From the NCBI GenBank assembly GCA_002573605.1, contig PDNA01000051.1:62001-126000 (forward strand): a stretch of DNA of 64,000 nucleotides. Direction: 5' to 3'. Source of the stretch: Polytolypa hystricis UAMH7299. Taxonomy: Eukaryota; Ascomycota; Eurotiomycetes; Onygenales. Of this stretch, positions 21,437-33,709 are shown piece by piece; positions within the stretch are counted from its first letter, which is position 1, and every line of letters starts with the position of its first letter. The position numbers and the translations under genes were made by a program. The notes beneath the pieces were generated by a model. It saw only the letters and a list, made by a program, of their open reading frames with translations, did not search any database and was not told the origin of the DNA.

Positions 21437-23143
21437 CTACTCCTCTTCACCCATACCCCTTTTTCTTAGTTTCGATGTAGTGTACAGCGAGTTGACGAGA
21501 GCCTGAGAGTGTTTCTGTTTCTCCTCCTCGGTTTGACAGGAGATTTCATCCAAAGCCCCGGTGGCATTAATCGTATCAACCATGGAATTTTGGGCCTCAA
21601 TCCATTTTAGGCTACCATCTACCATCGTTATCGTAAATGCCTGAAGTAGGGTCGGTGGTGACGTTTGTGTGTTTCTTAGGGTGGTGGCTGAACCAGGCTC
21701 GAGGAGGTTGTCGGTGGAAACAAGAATATTCCCCATGTCGTCTAGATAGGTAACAGAGAGGGCATTGCCAGTGAGAGTAATAGGGCCCTGCGGCACGAGC
21801 TTACAATCCGAGTTAAAAAGGAAAGGGAAGAGTTTTGGTATCCTGATAATCCCGGTGTTAGCCATCACTGCGAGCAACAAGCCTACGTTATTGTGGGTTT
21901 GCTTACCCTTCTAAGGCGACTAGAACTACTCCCATCCCGACCTTTTGTAATCCAGGGTTGTGAGCAAATGACAATGGCCAAATACCCGTTACTGTCACCT
22001 CTGGAGCCGGCGTCTCCGCCTGGCTATCAATTTGATCCCCTTGTAGAGGGACCCTCTGTAATATTTTGCCTTGGACCCAGTTCCAAACAAGGAGAAAATT
22101 ATCACCACCACCTGATATCAAGGTGGTCAGATTCCACGACGGGACACACATCCTGCTCACAAAGGAGCTGTGGCCGAAGCAATATCCAGAAATAACATGG
22201 GTTTGAGGTGGACCTCTGGTGACACGAATGTGCTCGTCGCGGTCTGCTGTCAAAATGTAACTGCGAGAGCTACTTGACTGAGAGCTTCCTGGGATAGTCA
22301 CAAAGGCCACGTCAGTGAGCATTGAAATATGCCCGAGAAGAAGCGTAGATTTGAAGGTAGGGCCAGATTTTTCTCCCTGTGATTGTGTAGGAGCGAAGCG
22401 AAGCTGTTGATCAAGCGCGTTCAAATTCCTTTTGGAATGGACTGTAAGCACGGACGCAGATGGCTGGTACGGCTTGGAAGGTTGCTTCGTCTTCTTCGGA
22501 GGCTCCAAGCCGCTCTCTGTGGGAAGAAGCGGGAGCGAATAAACATCACCAAATTTATCTCCACTGAGAATTGCAGAGTCATTATCTGCCAGAGCGAGCG
22601 CACAAGGCCGCTTCGGCATGTATCTAAGAACATGTCAGCAAGCTCAGAGCCACAACCTCTGCAGCCAGAATCAGCTTACCGTTCATTTAACTGCGAAAGC
22701 GCCCCATTGGCGTCTAGTTTGAAAACGCGCAAACACTTGTCCTCCGCTGTAACTGCAATAACGTACTCTCCGCTCGTGGTGGCTACTAAAATGGGAATTG
22801 TTGACCATGCTGGCGCGGCGGTTTTGGATTTCTTTGACCCATTGGCCGCAATAGTTTGCGTGGTTCCTTCCTTCCCTTGATCCTTGGGCTGAGACAGTTT
22901 GCGCCTCTTCTCTGGTGGTTTACCACTGCTAGGCTTCTCGCTTCCTACAGATCCAGATGTATTTTCCGTGGTGGTAGACTGGGCTTCTGGAGGCGCTTGG
23001 GGAGGCCAAGACGATAGTTGCCTGCCGCTTGCAACATCGAATGTAAAGATCTTGGGACCGCATGCAGTAACTAATATTTTCTGCCTGTCCGGTCTTGAGC
23101 CCTCAACGCATTGTATGCATTGGAAAGGGGGTTGGAAAAGCAT
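21437..23143 (-). CDS. TRM82: tRNA m7G46 methyltransferase non-catalytic subunit Trm82
   Basis: WD40 partner of Trm8 in the nuclear tRNA guanine-N7 methyltransferase that modifies G46. Three exons: 23143-22680, 22623-21907, 21842-21437; 1587 nt, 528 aa. I chose the ATG at 23143 (MLFQPPFQCIQ) because the open frame upstream has no ATG. Repeats visible include KILVTACGPKIFTFD, GEYVIAVTAEDKCLRVF, CALALADNDSAILSGDKFGDVY, RSYILTADRDEHIRV and LISGGGDNFLLVWNW. A basic, Ser/Pro-rich insert with RRKL and KKSK lies between blades 1 and 2. For intron 2 only the acceptor at 21843 restores the frame, giving VALEGIPKLF. Divergent to the P0 gene. Confidence 0.92.
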
Positions 23144-23535
23144 GGTTTTGTTCGCAAGAGTTTTGTCGTCGTAAAGAGTAGAGTAACGATATGGGGAGTC
23201 CTGTAAGATAGAGAATTGGGCAATCAAGTGATCTTAGACTTCTCTATGCATATACCGAAATGTGGCCCTCCCATCAACGAGGGCTTTATGGATCTCACCG
23301 CGCACTTCGCGAATTTTTTGATATCACTGTTAGCGGGTGGAGCAGCAGGTCCCTGGCAATGTCACGTGTCGGGTTAGTCAGCGGGCCCTAGTTACGCGAA
23401 GCCACAAGAAGAAAATCCAAAACGAACATCTCGAAGACCTTCACACCAACATCATCCAATTCCCAATTCCAACTCCACCACATTGAATTATCTTTTCTTG
23501 CCCTTAAACATCCTATCTTCAGAGCTTAAGGAGAC
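23144..23535. promoter_or_regulatory. divergent promoter TRM82 / RPP0
   Basis: 392 bp between two oppositely oriented start codons. It is the only space for both promoters and 5' UTRs, so a shared bidirectional promoter is likely. I see no well-supported factor site. Confidence 0.6.
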
Positions 23536-24665
23536 ATGGGGGGCAGGTCCGCGTCTAAAACCGCTTACTTCGAGAAGCTGAAGTACTTGCTCGACGAATA
23601 CAGATCGATCTTGATCGTTAACGTCGACAATGTCAGCTCCCAGCAGATGCACGAGATCCGTGTCGCCCTGAGAGGCGATGCCGTCGTCCTCATGGGAAAG
23701 AACACCATGGTATGATGTCTTCGAGCGAAGCTGCCGGAAAAACCTGTCCATTGACAATTATTTTAGGTCCGTCGTGCTCTCAAGGGCTTTATTGGCGATA
23801 ACCCAGAGTATGAGCGTCTGTTGCCTCACGTCAGGGGTAGGTCGAACCTCCACACTTTCTGCAAAGCCGCGAATATCAGTTGTTGACAAGGGATACAGGT
23901 AACATTGGTTTCATCTTCACCAACGGCGAGCTCAAGGACATCCGCGCCACGGTCTTGGCCAACAGAATTGCTGCGCCTGCCCGTGCTGGTGCCATTGCTC
24001 CTCTCGACGTGTGGATTCCTGCTGGTAACACTGGTATGGAACCTGGCAAGACTTCTTTCTTCCAGGCTCTCGGTGTCCCCACCAAGATTGCTCGTGGTAC
24101 TATTGAAATTACCACCGATCTCAAGCTCGTCGAGGCTGGTTCCAAAGTCGGTCCTTCCGAGGCCACTTTGCTCAACATGTTGAACATCTCGCCCTTCACC
24201 TACGGTATGACCATTGCTCAGATCTACGATGAGGGCCAGACCTTCGAATCGGAGGTTCTGGACATTGGTGAGGATCAGCTCTTGGCTACTCTCTTGTCTG
24301 CTATCCGCACCATCTCCACCATCTCTTTGGCTACCAACTTCCCCACGTTGCCCTCTGTCATCCACTCCGTCGTCAACTCCTACAAGAAGTTGCTCTCGGT
24401 TGCTATTGAGACCGAGTACAGCTGGCCCGAGATCGAGGAGCTCAAGGACCGCATCGCCAACCCCGATGCCTACGCTGCTGCCGCTCCAGTTTCTACCGGT
24501 GACGCCGGTGGCGAAGCTGAGAAGCCTAAGGAGGACGAGAAGGAGGTCGAGTCTGACGCGGATAGCGACGGCTCAGGTCAGAAACTCCCCTCTAATATAT
24601 CAGATAGACGAATTATGATCACATACTGACATTTACTTACAGGTTTCGGTGGTCTCTTCGACTAA
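23536..24665 (+). CDS. RPP0: 60S acidic ribosomal protein P0 (uL10)
   Basis: Core of the ribosomal P-stalk; it binds 28S rRNA and anchors the P1/P2 dimers that recruit translation GTPases. Four exons: 23536-23709, 23767-23836, 23899-24576, 24643-24665; 945 nt, 314 aa, usual length. The uL10 rRNA-binding domain shows VNVDNVSSQQMHEIR, VVLMGKNTM and the LxxLLPHVRGNIGFIFT region. The second domain contains APARAGAIAPLDVWIPAGNT. An Ala-rich hinge and acidic segment (ESDADSDGS) end in GFGGLFD, the conserved stalk tail that contacts elongation factors. The last exon is only 23 nt and encodes just this tail, so the intron at 24577-24642 decides whether the protein keeps it. Confidence 0.98.
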
Positions 24666-25691
24666 ATTTAAAGCGCACTTGACCTCTTTATTGGGATACG
24701 AAACGATGTAGTTTATTCTCAATGTCTCTGGATGTCTTGTGATAAATGAAAAAAAAATGCGATGTCAACGAAATAATTTTCCTTCCCTATAACATTCGGT
24801 GATTTTGCAGGAACACGAGCGACATCCGCGGATTCAGCGCCATCCATTATATCATAAAAATGGTAAGCCAAATTCTATTACTCTCCTAACACACTACACA
24901 ATGCCCAAAAAAGGTCCCCTGGTTTGGCGAATGATTATTCCTTTTTAACCCTGAGTGCTCCTATGAAGATCACTAAACAGCAACAACAACACTCTAATTT
25001 TTTAATGACGCCCATTACCTTGAATCTTGTTTCTATACGCTAGCTTTTCTTGCTATACATTTGAGATTCAGTTGGCTAACTCGCCTCTAGTATATAGGAG
25101 TAAAAGATTTCGATACAGGCCACTTAAGTGTGTCTTGTTTCTATCCGAAAGCCATCTCGACGTCCCACCCGTGATCCCATTTTCAAGTAAAAACCATGCA
25201 CACAGTTTGCACGCTCCAAAAAAGATGTCTGTTCCCTTGTGCTTCGAAACGGTATACAACTATCGTCGAAGCCACATAGGTCGAGGATAATTGCATCATG
25301 GTAAGCCCATATGGTCGTGAGTCATCGAGTATCCACATAGTCAGCAATGCATACACTAGAATAAGCAAGTGTTAGATAGAATGTCGTCACAAATTCCTTT
25401 TCAATATAATTCATATCTTTGCTATTAAATCCTCTCAACTCGATTCAGTCTAATATTGCTATGATATAAAAAAGCCATCTACACATCTTTAACGAAGCTC
25501 GTTCATGTTGTCTATTTCTCATCGCAACCAAATCATACGCTATCCTGAAGATGCCGAGATCTGCAATATAAAACAACGCCAGCTATTCTCCAACCCTAGC
25601 GAATATGAATCATATATGCATGAAAAAACCACAAAGAACAAAGTCACCAGAAATAACAGCTTTCATTTATATAATATGCCTTATTTTTCTC
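24666..25691. other. convergent intergenic region
   Basis: It lies between the 3' ends of the P0 and VPS53 genes. AT-rich, with no frame that resembles a protein and no repeat of note. Confidence 0.6.
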
Positions 25692-28446
25692 TCACTTCCC
25701 ACCATCATCACCGCCTCTACCAAACCGTCCGCCCAGACCACCCAAATCGCGCCGGAAGAACTTGCCAATATTCTTGAGGTTTTCATTTAAATTCGCACCC
25801 GCGAGTCCGGAAGCTTCTGTCCCATCAGCCATCCGCTGGCCTAATGACACTCCAAGTCCACTTGTTGGTGTTCCTGCGCCCGAATGTGGGGCTGATCCTG
25901 ATGGTAATCCCCTATCCGAGGATCCACCAGTAGCTGCTGCACCGCTACCAAGAGTCCCTAGTCCAGGTGTGCCCAATCTATCTACTCCATCGCGCGCAGC
26001 GGAAATTAGCGCAGAGCCCAGGGTAGACGCGTCGAATCGGGCGGGGAGAGTTCCTGATGCGAGAGACCCTGCTGCGTTGCTACTTAGATGGCTCAAACCC
26101 AGACCTTGTGCCATCGACGGAGGTGGAGCTGCGGCAGACGCCGGAGCAGGTTGGAGCTGGGAAACGAGTGGATTACTCTGCTGCAAGTTTGACGCATGGC
26201 GATCGGATGCCTTGTGAAGCTGGAAGAGCTCGATGAGATGGCTTTGTTCCTGCCGGCTTCGAATCCCCTTGATTTCAAGGATTTTGCGGAAGTTGGCGTC
26301 ATTCCGGTCCGCAATGTGGATCAAGTAAGCCTGAACAAGGGCCTCAGGTGGTGAGGCTCGAACCTGGAGGGTTTTGAGAAGAGTGTCGATTTTCTGGAAG
26401 CTGGCGTTGACACGTTTGGTAAAACTGGCGGGCGCTGGAGAGAGGAGAGAGGATATCCCGTTTTTGATTGTGTAAGAATCGAGGAGCATCTAATAGATTG
26501 GTTAGTTATGGCTGACTAGAAAGTGCAGGTGAAGGTTTTCGTTATCCGTACCTGTTCAGCTCCTGTCTCGGAAACAGGTTTACATTGGTAAATGTTGGTT
26601 GTGTAGCTGTTGGAAATATGCTCGACGAGGTTGTCTGCAAAAGCCCGCGCATACTGCGGTTTGTGAAGCAGCTTTAAAATATCCTCGGATTTCGATTTGA
26701 GGCTGCTCAACAGTACCGAGACATAAGAACTTTGGTCGCTGACATTTTCCAAACGATTCCAGGGGGTATTGCGCATCTCTCTCCAGGAAGGTTCCATTTC
26801 AAGCTCAACCTTCCGGACCAGCCCGCGAACAGCTGAGCTAGCAATTCCCATAAAAGAGTCTGCTTGGCTTTGAAAGTCGATTCCTTGCTTAAAGCTCTCG
26901 TCTATGCGGCTTTTAATTTTCTCTTCCAGCTGATTGCACGTCGAGTAGCAATAATCTGCAGTGTTTAAAACCATAATAAGGTCTTCAACAGAGGGGTTTT
27001 TGGAGGAGGATTGGCCATTGGTGCGTTCGCTAATGTAATATAGTAGAACTTGTTGCGCATACTGGTCTAGATATTTCGCAAAAACCTTTGATAGTTCAGA
27101 TAGACTGCTGCTTGTGGAGAGCTTAGAACATTGCGCAAGGGAGTGACGGTAGAATGTGAAGAGGTCAGTGGACGAGTGGATAACTAGCTGAGGCGTGAAA
27201 TCCTCATCTGGAGGTTTTATGGGCTGCTGTCGGTATTTGGGTATCAGGGTCGATAATTGTTTGTCTTGAGCTTCAACCCAAACACTGAGATACGGTTCAA
27301 AGGCCTCGGATATGGTTTGTCCAAACACAGGGGTTTCATTCGATGTAAACGTATCGATGGAAGTTCGAGAATGTGACGAAAGTTTCCGTTCGAGGAACTG
27401 TTCAAAGTCGAGGGTTTCTTGTAAACAGGAGAGTAACAGGTTGACGTCTAGAGTTTGCCCGCTCCGAACAGAGCGAGAGAGAATGCCTTTAAAATCATCC
27501 CGCGTGCCCTCACAAAACACATTTGCTAGTACTTCATTGACTTTCCACGAGGACGGGAATATCAGTGCATGCTCTTCGTCGAAGCTCTTCAACATTCGTT
27601 TAAACCAAGAATATCTCCTGGAAATATTGTCGAGGGAGCTGGCCTCCTCGTTGCCTCTAAACACTTGTCGATATTCGCGCAAATGAGTATTGCAATACCA
27701 CGTAATTAATCTAGACTTGGCTGCGTCTCCAAGTGCCTCCATCACCATGCAGCCCTCAGAAAGCACTGATCTCCGCTGTGAGATCTCTCCTTTGGCGAAA
27801 ATGATCTCAAAGTCCTCACACACTTGCTCCAGTAATTCCCTTTGTATGTCTGCAACATTGCGACTCAACGTGGCAATTTGGTCAATTGATCGATACGACT
27901 TGAAATGCGCCATGAGCTGGATCACCGCCTGGAGAAGCTGCGCGCAGTCTCGATATTGTCTCGTCTTGCTCATAGCCCGGAGTTGTTCGTACGCAGTTGT
28001 GAGCATTTGCAGCCTCTTAAGCGCCGTCATTGACAAGGTCAAATTCTTCTTCGCATTGTCCAATTGCTTTATTTCCGCGGTCATCTCCGTAATTGCCTGT
28101 TCCGTCTTCAACGCGCGCTCTCGTACATCATCAATCTTCTTGAAGAGTTCCGACATATCTGCCTTGGCGGTCTGTATGCGCTCCACGTTTCCTGCATTGG
28201 ATGTCGCCTGCTGTTCCACCAGCGCGCTGATATCAACGTCGAGTTCATTTTGGTAGTCTTGGAGGACGTTCGCTGTTTTCGAGACGTGGGCGAGAGAGGA
28301 CGGATGGGAGAAGAGGGCGTTGAGGTGGTGGATGGGATCGTAATCAGCTGGAAACGAGAGCCATTAGCAGTTATACACAGCATTTGGATACTGAGCCTCT
28401 TGCCTCCATCCAGTGGATCAGTATTTGGTACCCCGTTAGCTGTCAT
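25692..28446 (-). CDS. VPS53: GARP complex subunit Vps53
   Basis: Subunit of the Golgi-associated retrograde protein tether that captures endosome-derived vesicles at the trans-Golgi with Vps51, Vps52 and Vps54. Three exons: 28446-28404, 28347-26552, 26489-25692; 2637 nt, 878 aa. The N-terminal Vps53 block starts DYDPIHHLNALFSHPSSL. A coiled coil runs over about residues 70-140 (MSELFKKIDDVRERALK..). The helical-rod region follows with QYRDCAQLLQAVIQLMAHF, and the last about 130 residues are Gly/Ala/Ser-rich and probably disordered. Intron 1 is best read as a GC-AG intron (donor GAG|gcaaga); a 45-bp GT-AG alternative also keeps frame but adds residues before DYDP. The family assignment rests on overall sequence resemblance. 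Confidence 0.92.
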
Positions 28447-29197
28447 AAGTGTGGTGGTTATTCTAACGGTCCGGGTGTCGCATAACTGGGGTGTATACTC
28501 TCAACGAGCCACCTGGCGAATGGTAGGATGTAGGACTCGCTTTGCCTGTACTCTCCGAAAGCACGAGGAAATATGGCAGATTGTATTATGACAGAAATTA
28601 TCCGTGAAATATTAGGAAGATTCTGGGCCGATGTTAGCTTCCCCTCGATAGTATCAAGTTGGAGCTGAAGGGCGATCTGGGGGAGCTTGATGCTTGCATA
28701 CAAAAGAAGTTAGACTGATTTTCCAGCTCACTCCGCCACAGTGGACTGCCACATGCCGCCCCTATTTTTGACAGCATGACATCAAATGAATCTACGATTT
28801 TTTAACAGAACAGGAGGGAAAGTGAGAAACTAAATATAGCTCGAAGCCAGTATTTGATTCCAGTCCTTCTATAACAATACATGTATTCATGACTCGCCCG
28901 AGTCTTCTGAGTTATCATAATTAACCAAAAATGCCCTGCTACGGATGACATCAACCTGGTCTGTCAAACAAGAAAAATAACACAACACAACTCCGTCGCA
29001 TGCAAATCAAACAATCCATAAAAAGAGAGATAGGGATTTTCTTTTCTCAGCAATCACTCATGATGCACCAGCAATCCTTGCATCAATAGTTCCATTCAAT
29101 AATAGTTCCCATATCCATGTCCAAATTTTATTCACTCCTGAGCCGCACACTAGCAGTGTTAACCATGTTTAGGATGAGGTGGAAGGATGACGACAAC
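28447..29197. other. tandem intergenic region
   Basis: It holds the VPS53 promoter (left) and the MEX67 3' UTR (right), both minus strand. No gene or notable repeat seen. Confidence 0.6.
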
Positions 29198-31520
29198 CTA
29201 TACCCCAGGGAGATATGCATTGGCAGGTAGTTTTCCTTCGGCCTGATGTATGATTGATTAGTATCCTCCCCAAAATGCTTTTGTAGATAGACTTAGTGGT
29301 ACTCACCTTCAGCAACTCAAAGTTTTTCAAAGCAGCAGCCATATCCCAGTTATTCCCAGAGAGAGCCATTTCAGAGAACTGCAGCGTCATCTTCGTTTGG
29401 AAACTGATTTGTAAAATCGCCTGTTCCTTCTTAACCTGCTCTTCGGTTTTTCCAGGAACTGAGACTCCGAATCCAGGCTGTGCCTCAGGATGGGCGACCG
29501 GTGGTTGTACGGGTACCGTCGCGGCGGGTATAGCTGGTTGTACCCGTTGTTGTACTGGCTGCTGCACCGGTTGTTGAACAGGAACCCGTTCCGACTCTGG
29601 GATCCAAGCCTCAGATCCACCATATGCTCTCAGACAGAGTATGTCGTTTATAACTCTTAAGCCCCCAATACCGGCGCCTGGGCCAAGGACGAAGGTACGG
29701 TCAAAGCTCCGTGTTTGAACTGGTTTGCCGGTTGTCCCATCGAGCTCTTCGAACTTGCCATGGGTAGTTATGAGTAGGCCGCCAACACCTGTACTGACCT
29801 GACCGGTCGGATCAGGGAGACCTGGAATCGGATGGCATTCGATAAGCCATTCTTTTGGATTGGTGAGGATGTCCGGATGACGTGTTTTAGGAAGAGAATT
29901 CCATGCTTCGCCAATGCTTTGGGCGCCAACGAACGTGCGCGACATTCGAGCAGGAAGGTGATTAATTTTCATGAGATTCCTGCTTTTTCTGATATACGAA
30001 TCCCATCCAGCAGTAGATTCGCCGTGAAGGGCACGCGGGGCCAACGAGTTGACATTTAAGGAGAAAACCGAAGAGGCATCATAAATGCCATTTGCAAGGT
30101 CGTTTCGGTCGTTATCAAATCCGACGAAAAACGCCTTTATGAAATTCTCGGCTATCTGAGATTCGTCATGGAAACTTGGTCCAAGGATGGGGATTGGAGT
30201 TTTCTTTTGGGCCGCAACCTCCTCCGCTGTCCGGACGGGGATATGATTCAGCACTTGGAGTTTCGGATACCATTTGAGCATGGTTTCCTTAAAGTCCGCC
30301 TCTGCACTGACGGCGTTTTCTGTAAGGTCGAGGAATTCGAGGTCGCGGAATTTCCATCGCCAAGCACTCAACCCCCGCGAGTCCTTGATTTGATTATGCG
30401 AAAGGTCGAGGTTCTTGATGTCGGGAAAGGTTTGCGAGAGCGTAGTAACCGACGCCACAGTAGGGAGTTGATTGTGTGCGAGGCTGACACTGGTAACAGC
30501 ATCTCTTCGCTTCGCCGGGGAGTCAAAAATAAGTTCGCAGATTTTCATTAATGCAGGGAAGAATTTCGATTCGGTCGACGTGCTGTTAAACATGCCCATC
30601 TCAAGAAGGTCCGGATCGGCACCTAATTTCGATAGATCGAGGACTTTCGTTTGTTCGTAATACCTCTTTTGTAAAAAGACCGTCATTTTCGCTTTTGTAT
30701 CGGTGGTCGACGGCGACTGAGTGCCCACCATATCCTTATCAGCCTGGTTGTGGTGTTTTTCGACGGAAAGTTGGGCTGTAGCAAATGTGAAGCCGTTGAG
30801 TCGTAGAACTCGATCCAGTTGTTCATTCCGAACACTTATTACCAGAGCATCGCCCTCAACTCGCGACTAATTATCGTTAGCAAGGCTTAATAACCTTGAA
30901 CCTGCAGATCACCCGGCGGAATTTGCGGCACGTCTAGATAGTTTCAATTGTCGTGCTGAGGTACGGCCCTGAGACGAGAAGAACCCAGGGAACATCATAC
31001 AGAGAATACGCCGGTGACCGCCAGAAGACGTAACACATACCTTTGATATTTTGAATCGCATACTGGCGGGAGCGTTCGGATCTGACGGGCTACACTTTTT
31101 CTCGAGGAAGGTGATGAGGCTGTCGACACCGCCATCTGGATTCGACGCAGCTTTGCTATTCTTCCACCCTCGGACGCTTATCTGGGTGAACCCGCGTTTT
31201 TCGGGAATACCACGTCTGATATTGGCCTGAGAAGATGCGGTACTGAAGATCGCTTTTTGCAAAGCATCCAATGTCTTATCCTTGTCCCCGACATGCCTTC
31301 GCTGGTCCCGGGCTTGAGGTATACCTCCAACAGGTGTCCTTCGTCCAGTCTCGCCACGTCCACGACCCCGTCCCCCGCGTCCTGCCCCACCAGCGCTACC
31401 GCCCATATCCAAATCTCCATCTCGATCGATTCGTGGGGCCGCACCCCTCTTCCTAATGCCGCCGCGGTCAGGTGTGTTAGAGCGACCGCGTGAGCCCCTT
31501 GAGCCTCTTGCACTGTTCAT
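29198..31520 (-). CDS. MEX67: mRNA export receptor Mex67 (NXF/TAP family)
   Basis: Nuclear export receptor for mRNPs (and pre-ribosomes) that works as a heterodimer with Mtr2 at the nuclear pore. Three exons: 31520-31041, 30866-29307, 29242-29198; 2085 nt, 694 aa. The N-terminus is Arg/Gly-rich (RGSRGSRGRS, GRGGRGRGRGE). An RRM-like domain spans the first intron; leucine-rich repeats (VTSVSLAHNQLP, IKNLDLSHNQIKD, LEFLDLTENAV) lie at about 280-345. An NTF2-like domain begins near 395 (AENFIKAFFVGFD), and a TAP-C/UBA-like domain closes the protein (NNWDMAAALKNFELLK). The last exon is 45 nt and supplies the LPANAYLPGV end. The linker has a PVQQ triplication. An ATG 24 bases upstream (31544) could also serve. 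Intron 1 is 174 bp, long for this window. Confidence 0.93.
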
Positions 31521-32246
31521 CGTAGCGCCTGACAACTGTAGCATGGCCGATGAAGAGGTAAGCGAAGGAAAGGAATATGTACAGTCGATGAAGCAGACGG
31601 AGCGAGTTCTGCTCACTGCTTTTGATGATATGCTCGCCGCATGCAAGAGAATCCGAACAGGATGTTTGTGGATAGAAGAAGTAATAAAGAAGATAAAAAA
31701 GGCGGTCAAGTATAAAGAGATTTAGCAGTTTAAAAGGCTATTATGCGGTGAATGCCAGACAATGAACAAGACACCAGACAGACGACGAGGCAACAATCGC
31801 AAAGGAAGCCTGGCGTCGGTGTCGACCGCTGATTAGTCACGAGATTTTTGAGGCTCTAGGCGGCAGCCGTTTAAAATGCCAAGATTACTCGCTTATTATA
31901 GACGCATCCACGTGACTGAGCCATTTTTGGACAAACGGGCCGGCTAGCTAGTGGCCAATCAGAGCGCACGGGCTTGCTTCAAGGTGTCCTTTACGCGGCC
32001 AGAAGGATATGTACCCCCAGCATCGCTTTTCTACCAGCAGCTGTTCAGGTTTCCGGCTCCACTACCCATCGTTATATTTTGGTGGAATTCTCAAAGTGTC
32101 TGTTTTTCCACTCTCAATTAGGTGCCAATGATATGTTCCAATTGAATTCGCCTTCGAGGAAGCATACTCCCAGGTGAAGAAGCTTTCTATACAGCTTCGT
32201 TCTAGCTCTTATCTTTAGGAGGCTCGCAGTTGCGCGAGTCGCAAGA
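31521..32246. promoter_or_regulatory. divergent promoter region MEX67 / ERV46
   Basis: 726 bp between oppositely oriented start codons; both promoters must lie here. Open frames in it are antisense tails of the MEX67 frame. No site is clear enough to name. Confidence 0.5.
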
Positions 32247-33709
32247 ATGGCGCCGAAATCACGATTTGCGCGGCTGGATGCCTTCTCGAAGACCGTCGAA
32301 GATGCTCGCATCCGGACTCGATCCGGTGGTGTTGTCACGATAACCGCCTTGCTGATTGTTCTGTCGCTGGTATGGGGAGAATGGAGCGAATATAGACGGG
32401 TTGTGATATTGCCAGAGTTAACGGTGGATAAGGGGAGAGGTACTGATTCCTGCCCTCTATTTGTTAGAGCTATAGAGCTCGAGATGTTGGTGTAGATCAC
32501 AGCGTTAACACCGTCTTCATCTAGGCGAGAGAATGGAAATCCACTTGAACATGACGTTCCCGCACCTCCCATGCGATCTTCTTACTCTTGACGTGATGGA
32601 TGTTTCTGGCGAGCAGCAGACTGGCGTTGTACATGGTGTTAACAAGCATCGGCTCAGGGCCGCTTCAGAGGGAGGCGGCGTCATAGATGTCACCTCTCTG
32701 GATCTGTATGTCACTCCCTTCCTTGCTACTCCGGTCACAGGCTTTATGCTAGTAATGGCCGCTAATACGCAAGTCTAGACACGCCGGAGATAATAGTGCT
32801 ACCCATCTTAACCCGGACTATTGCGGCGACTGTTACGGAGCGCCCACGCCACCAAACGCGAAAAAGGCAGGCTGTTGCAATACCTGTGATGAAGTCAGAG
32901 AGGCATACGCGTCGGTGAGCTGGGCATTCGGACGCGGGGAGAATGTGGAACAATGCGAACGAGAGGGTTATGGGGTCAAACTCGACGAGCAGAGACCTGA
33001 AGGCTGCCGTATCGAGGGTGTGCTCCGGGTGAACAAGGTCGTTGGCAATTTCCACATTGCGCCCGGCCGCAGCTTTACAAATGGGAACATCCACGCCCAT
33101 GACCTGGACAACTACTACAAAACGCCCGTCACGCATACCATGGCCCATGAGATCCATTATCTCCGATTCGGCCCTCAACTTCCCAATCAGCTCGCCAAGC
33201 GCTGGAAATGGACTGACCGCCACCACACTAACCCCCTCGACGACACCAAACAAACCACTGACGACCCGAAGTATAACTTCATGTATTTTGTCAAAGTAGT
33301 CTCTACGTCCTACCTACCACTTGGCTGGGAGCCAATGGTCTCCAGCGAGATCCACTCATCCATCGACGACGTCTCAGAACTAGGCAAGCATGGCTACATC
33401 GGCGAAAGCGGTAGCATTGAAACACACCAGTACTCCGTGACATCGCACAAGCGCTCCATCATGGGCGGCGATGCCTCCGACGAAGGCCACAAGGAACGAC
33501 GACATGCCCAAGGCGGTATCCCCGGCGCGTTCTTCAACTACGACATCTCCCCGATGAAAGTCATCAACCGCGAAGCACGAACAAAGACCTTCTCTGGCTT
33601 CCTTACCGGTGTGTGTGCTGTTATTGGCGGTACTCTAACCGTCGCTGCGGCTATAGATAGAGCTTTGTACGAGGGAGCTGCACGCGTCAAGAAATTGCAC
33701 TCGCACTAA
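32247..33709 (+). CDS. ERV46: ER-Golgi cargo receptor Erv46 / ERGIC-3
   Basis: Membrane protein of COPII and COPI vesicles that cycles between ER and Golgi with Erv41 and retrieves or packages cargo. Three exons: 32247-32439, 32525-32705, 32779-33709; 1305 nt, 434 aa (yeast 415). The N-terminus carries the conserved LDAFSKTVEDARIRTRSGG cytosolic stretch, followed by a first membrane helix (VVTITALLIVLSLVWG). The lumenal domain begins NMTFPHLPCDLLTLDVMDVSG and contains the hallmark Cys cluster CGDCYGA..AGCCNTCDEVREAY and QRPEGCRIEG. A second helix near the C-terminus is FLTGVCAVIGGTLTVAAAID, followed by a short basic tail. All are standard for the family; I see nothing missing. Confidence 0.95.
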
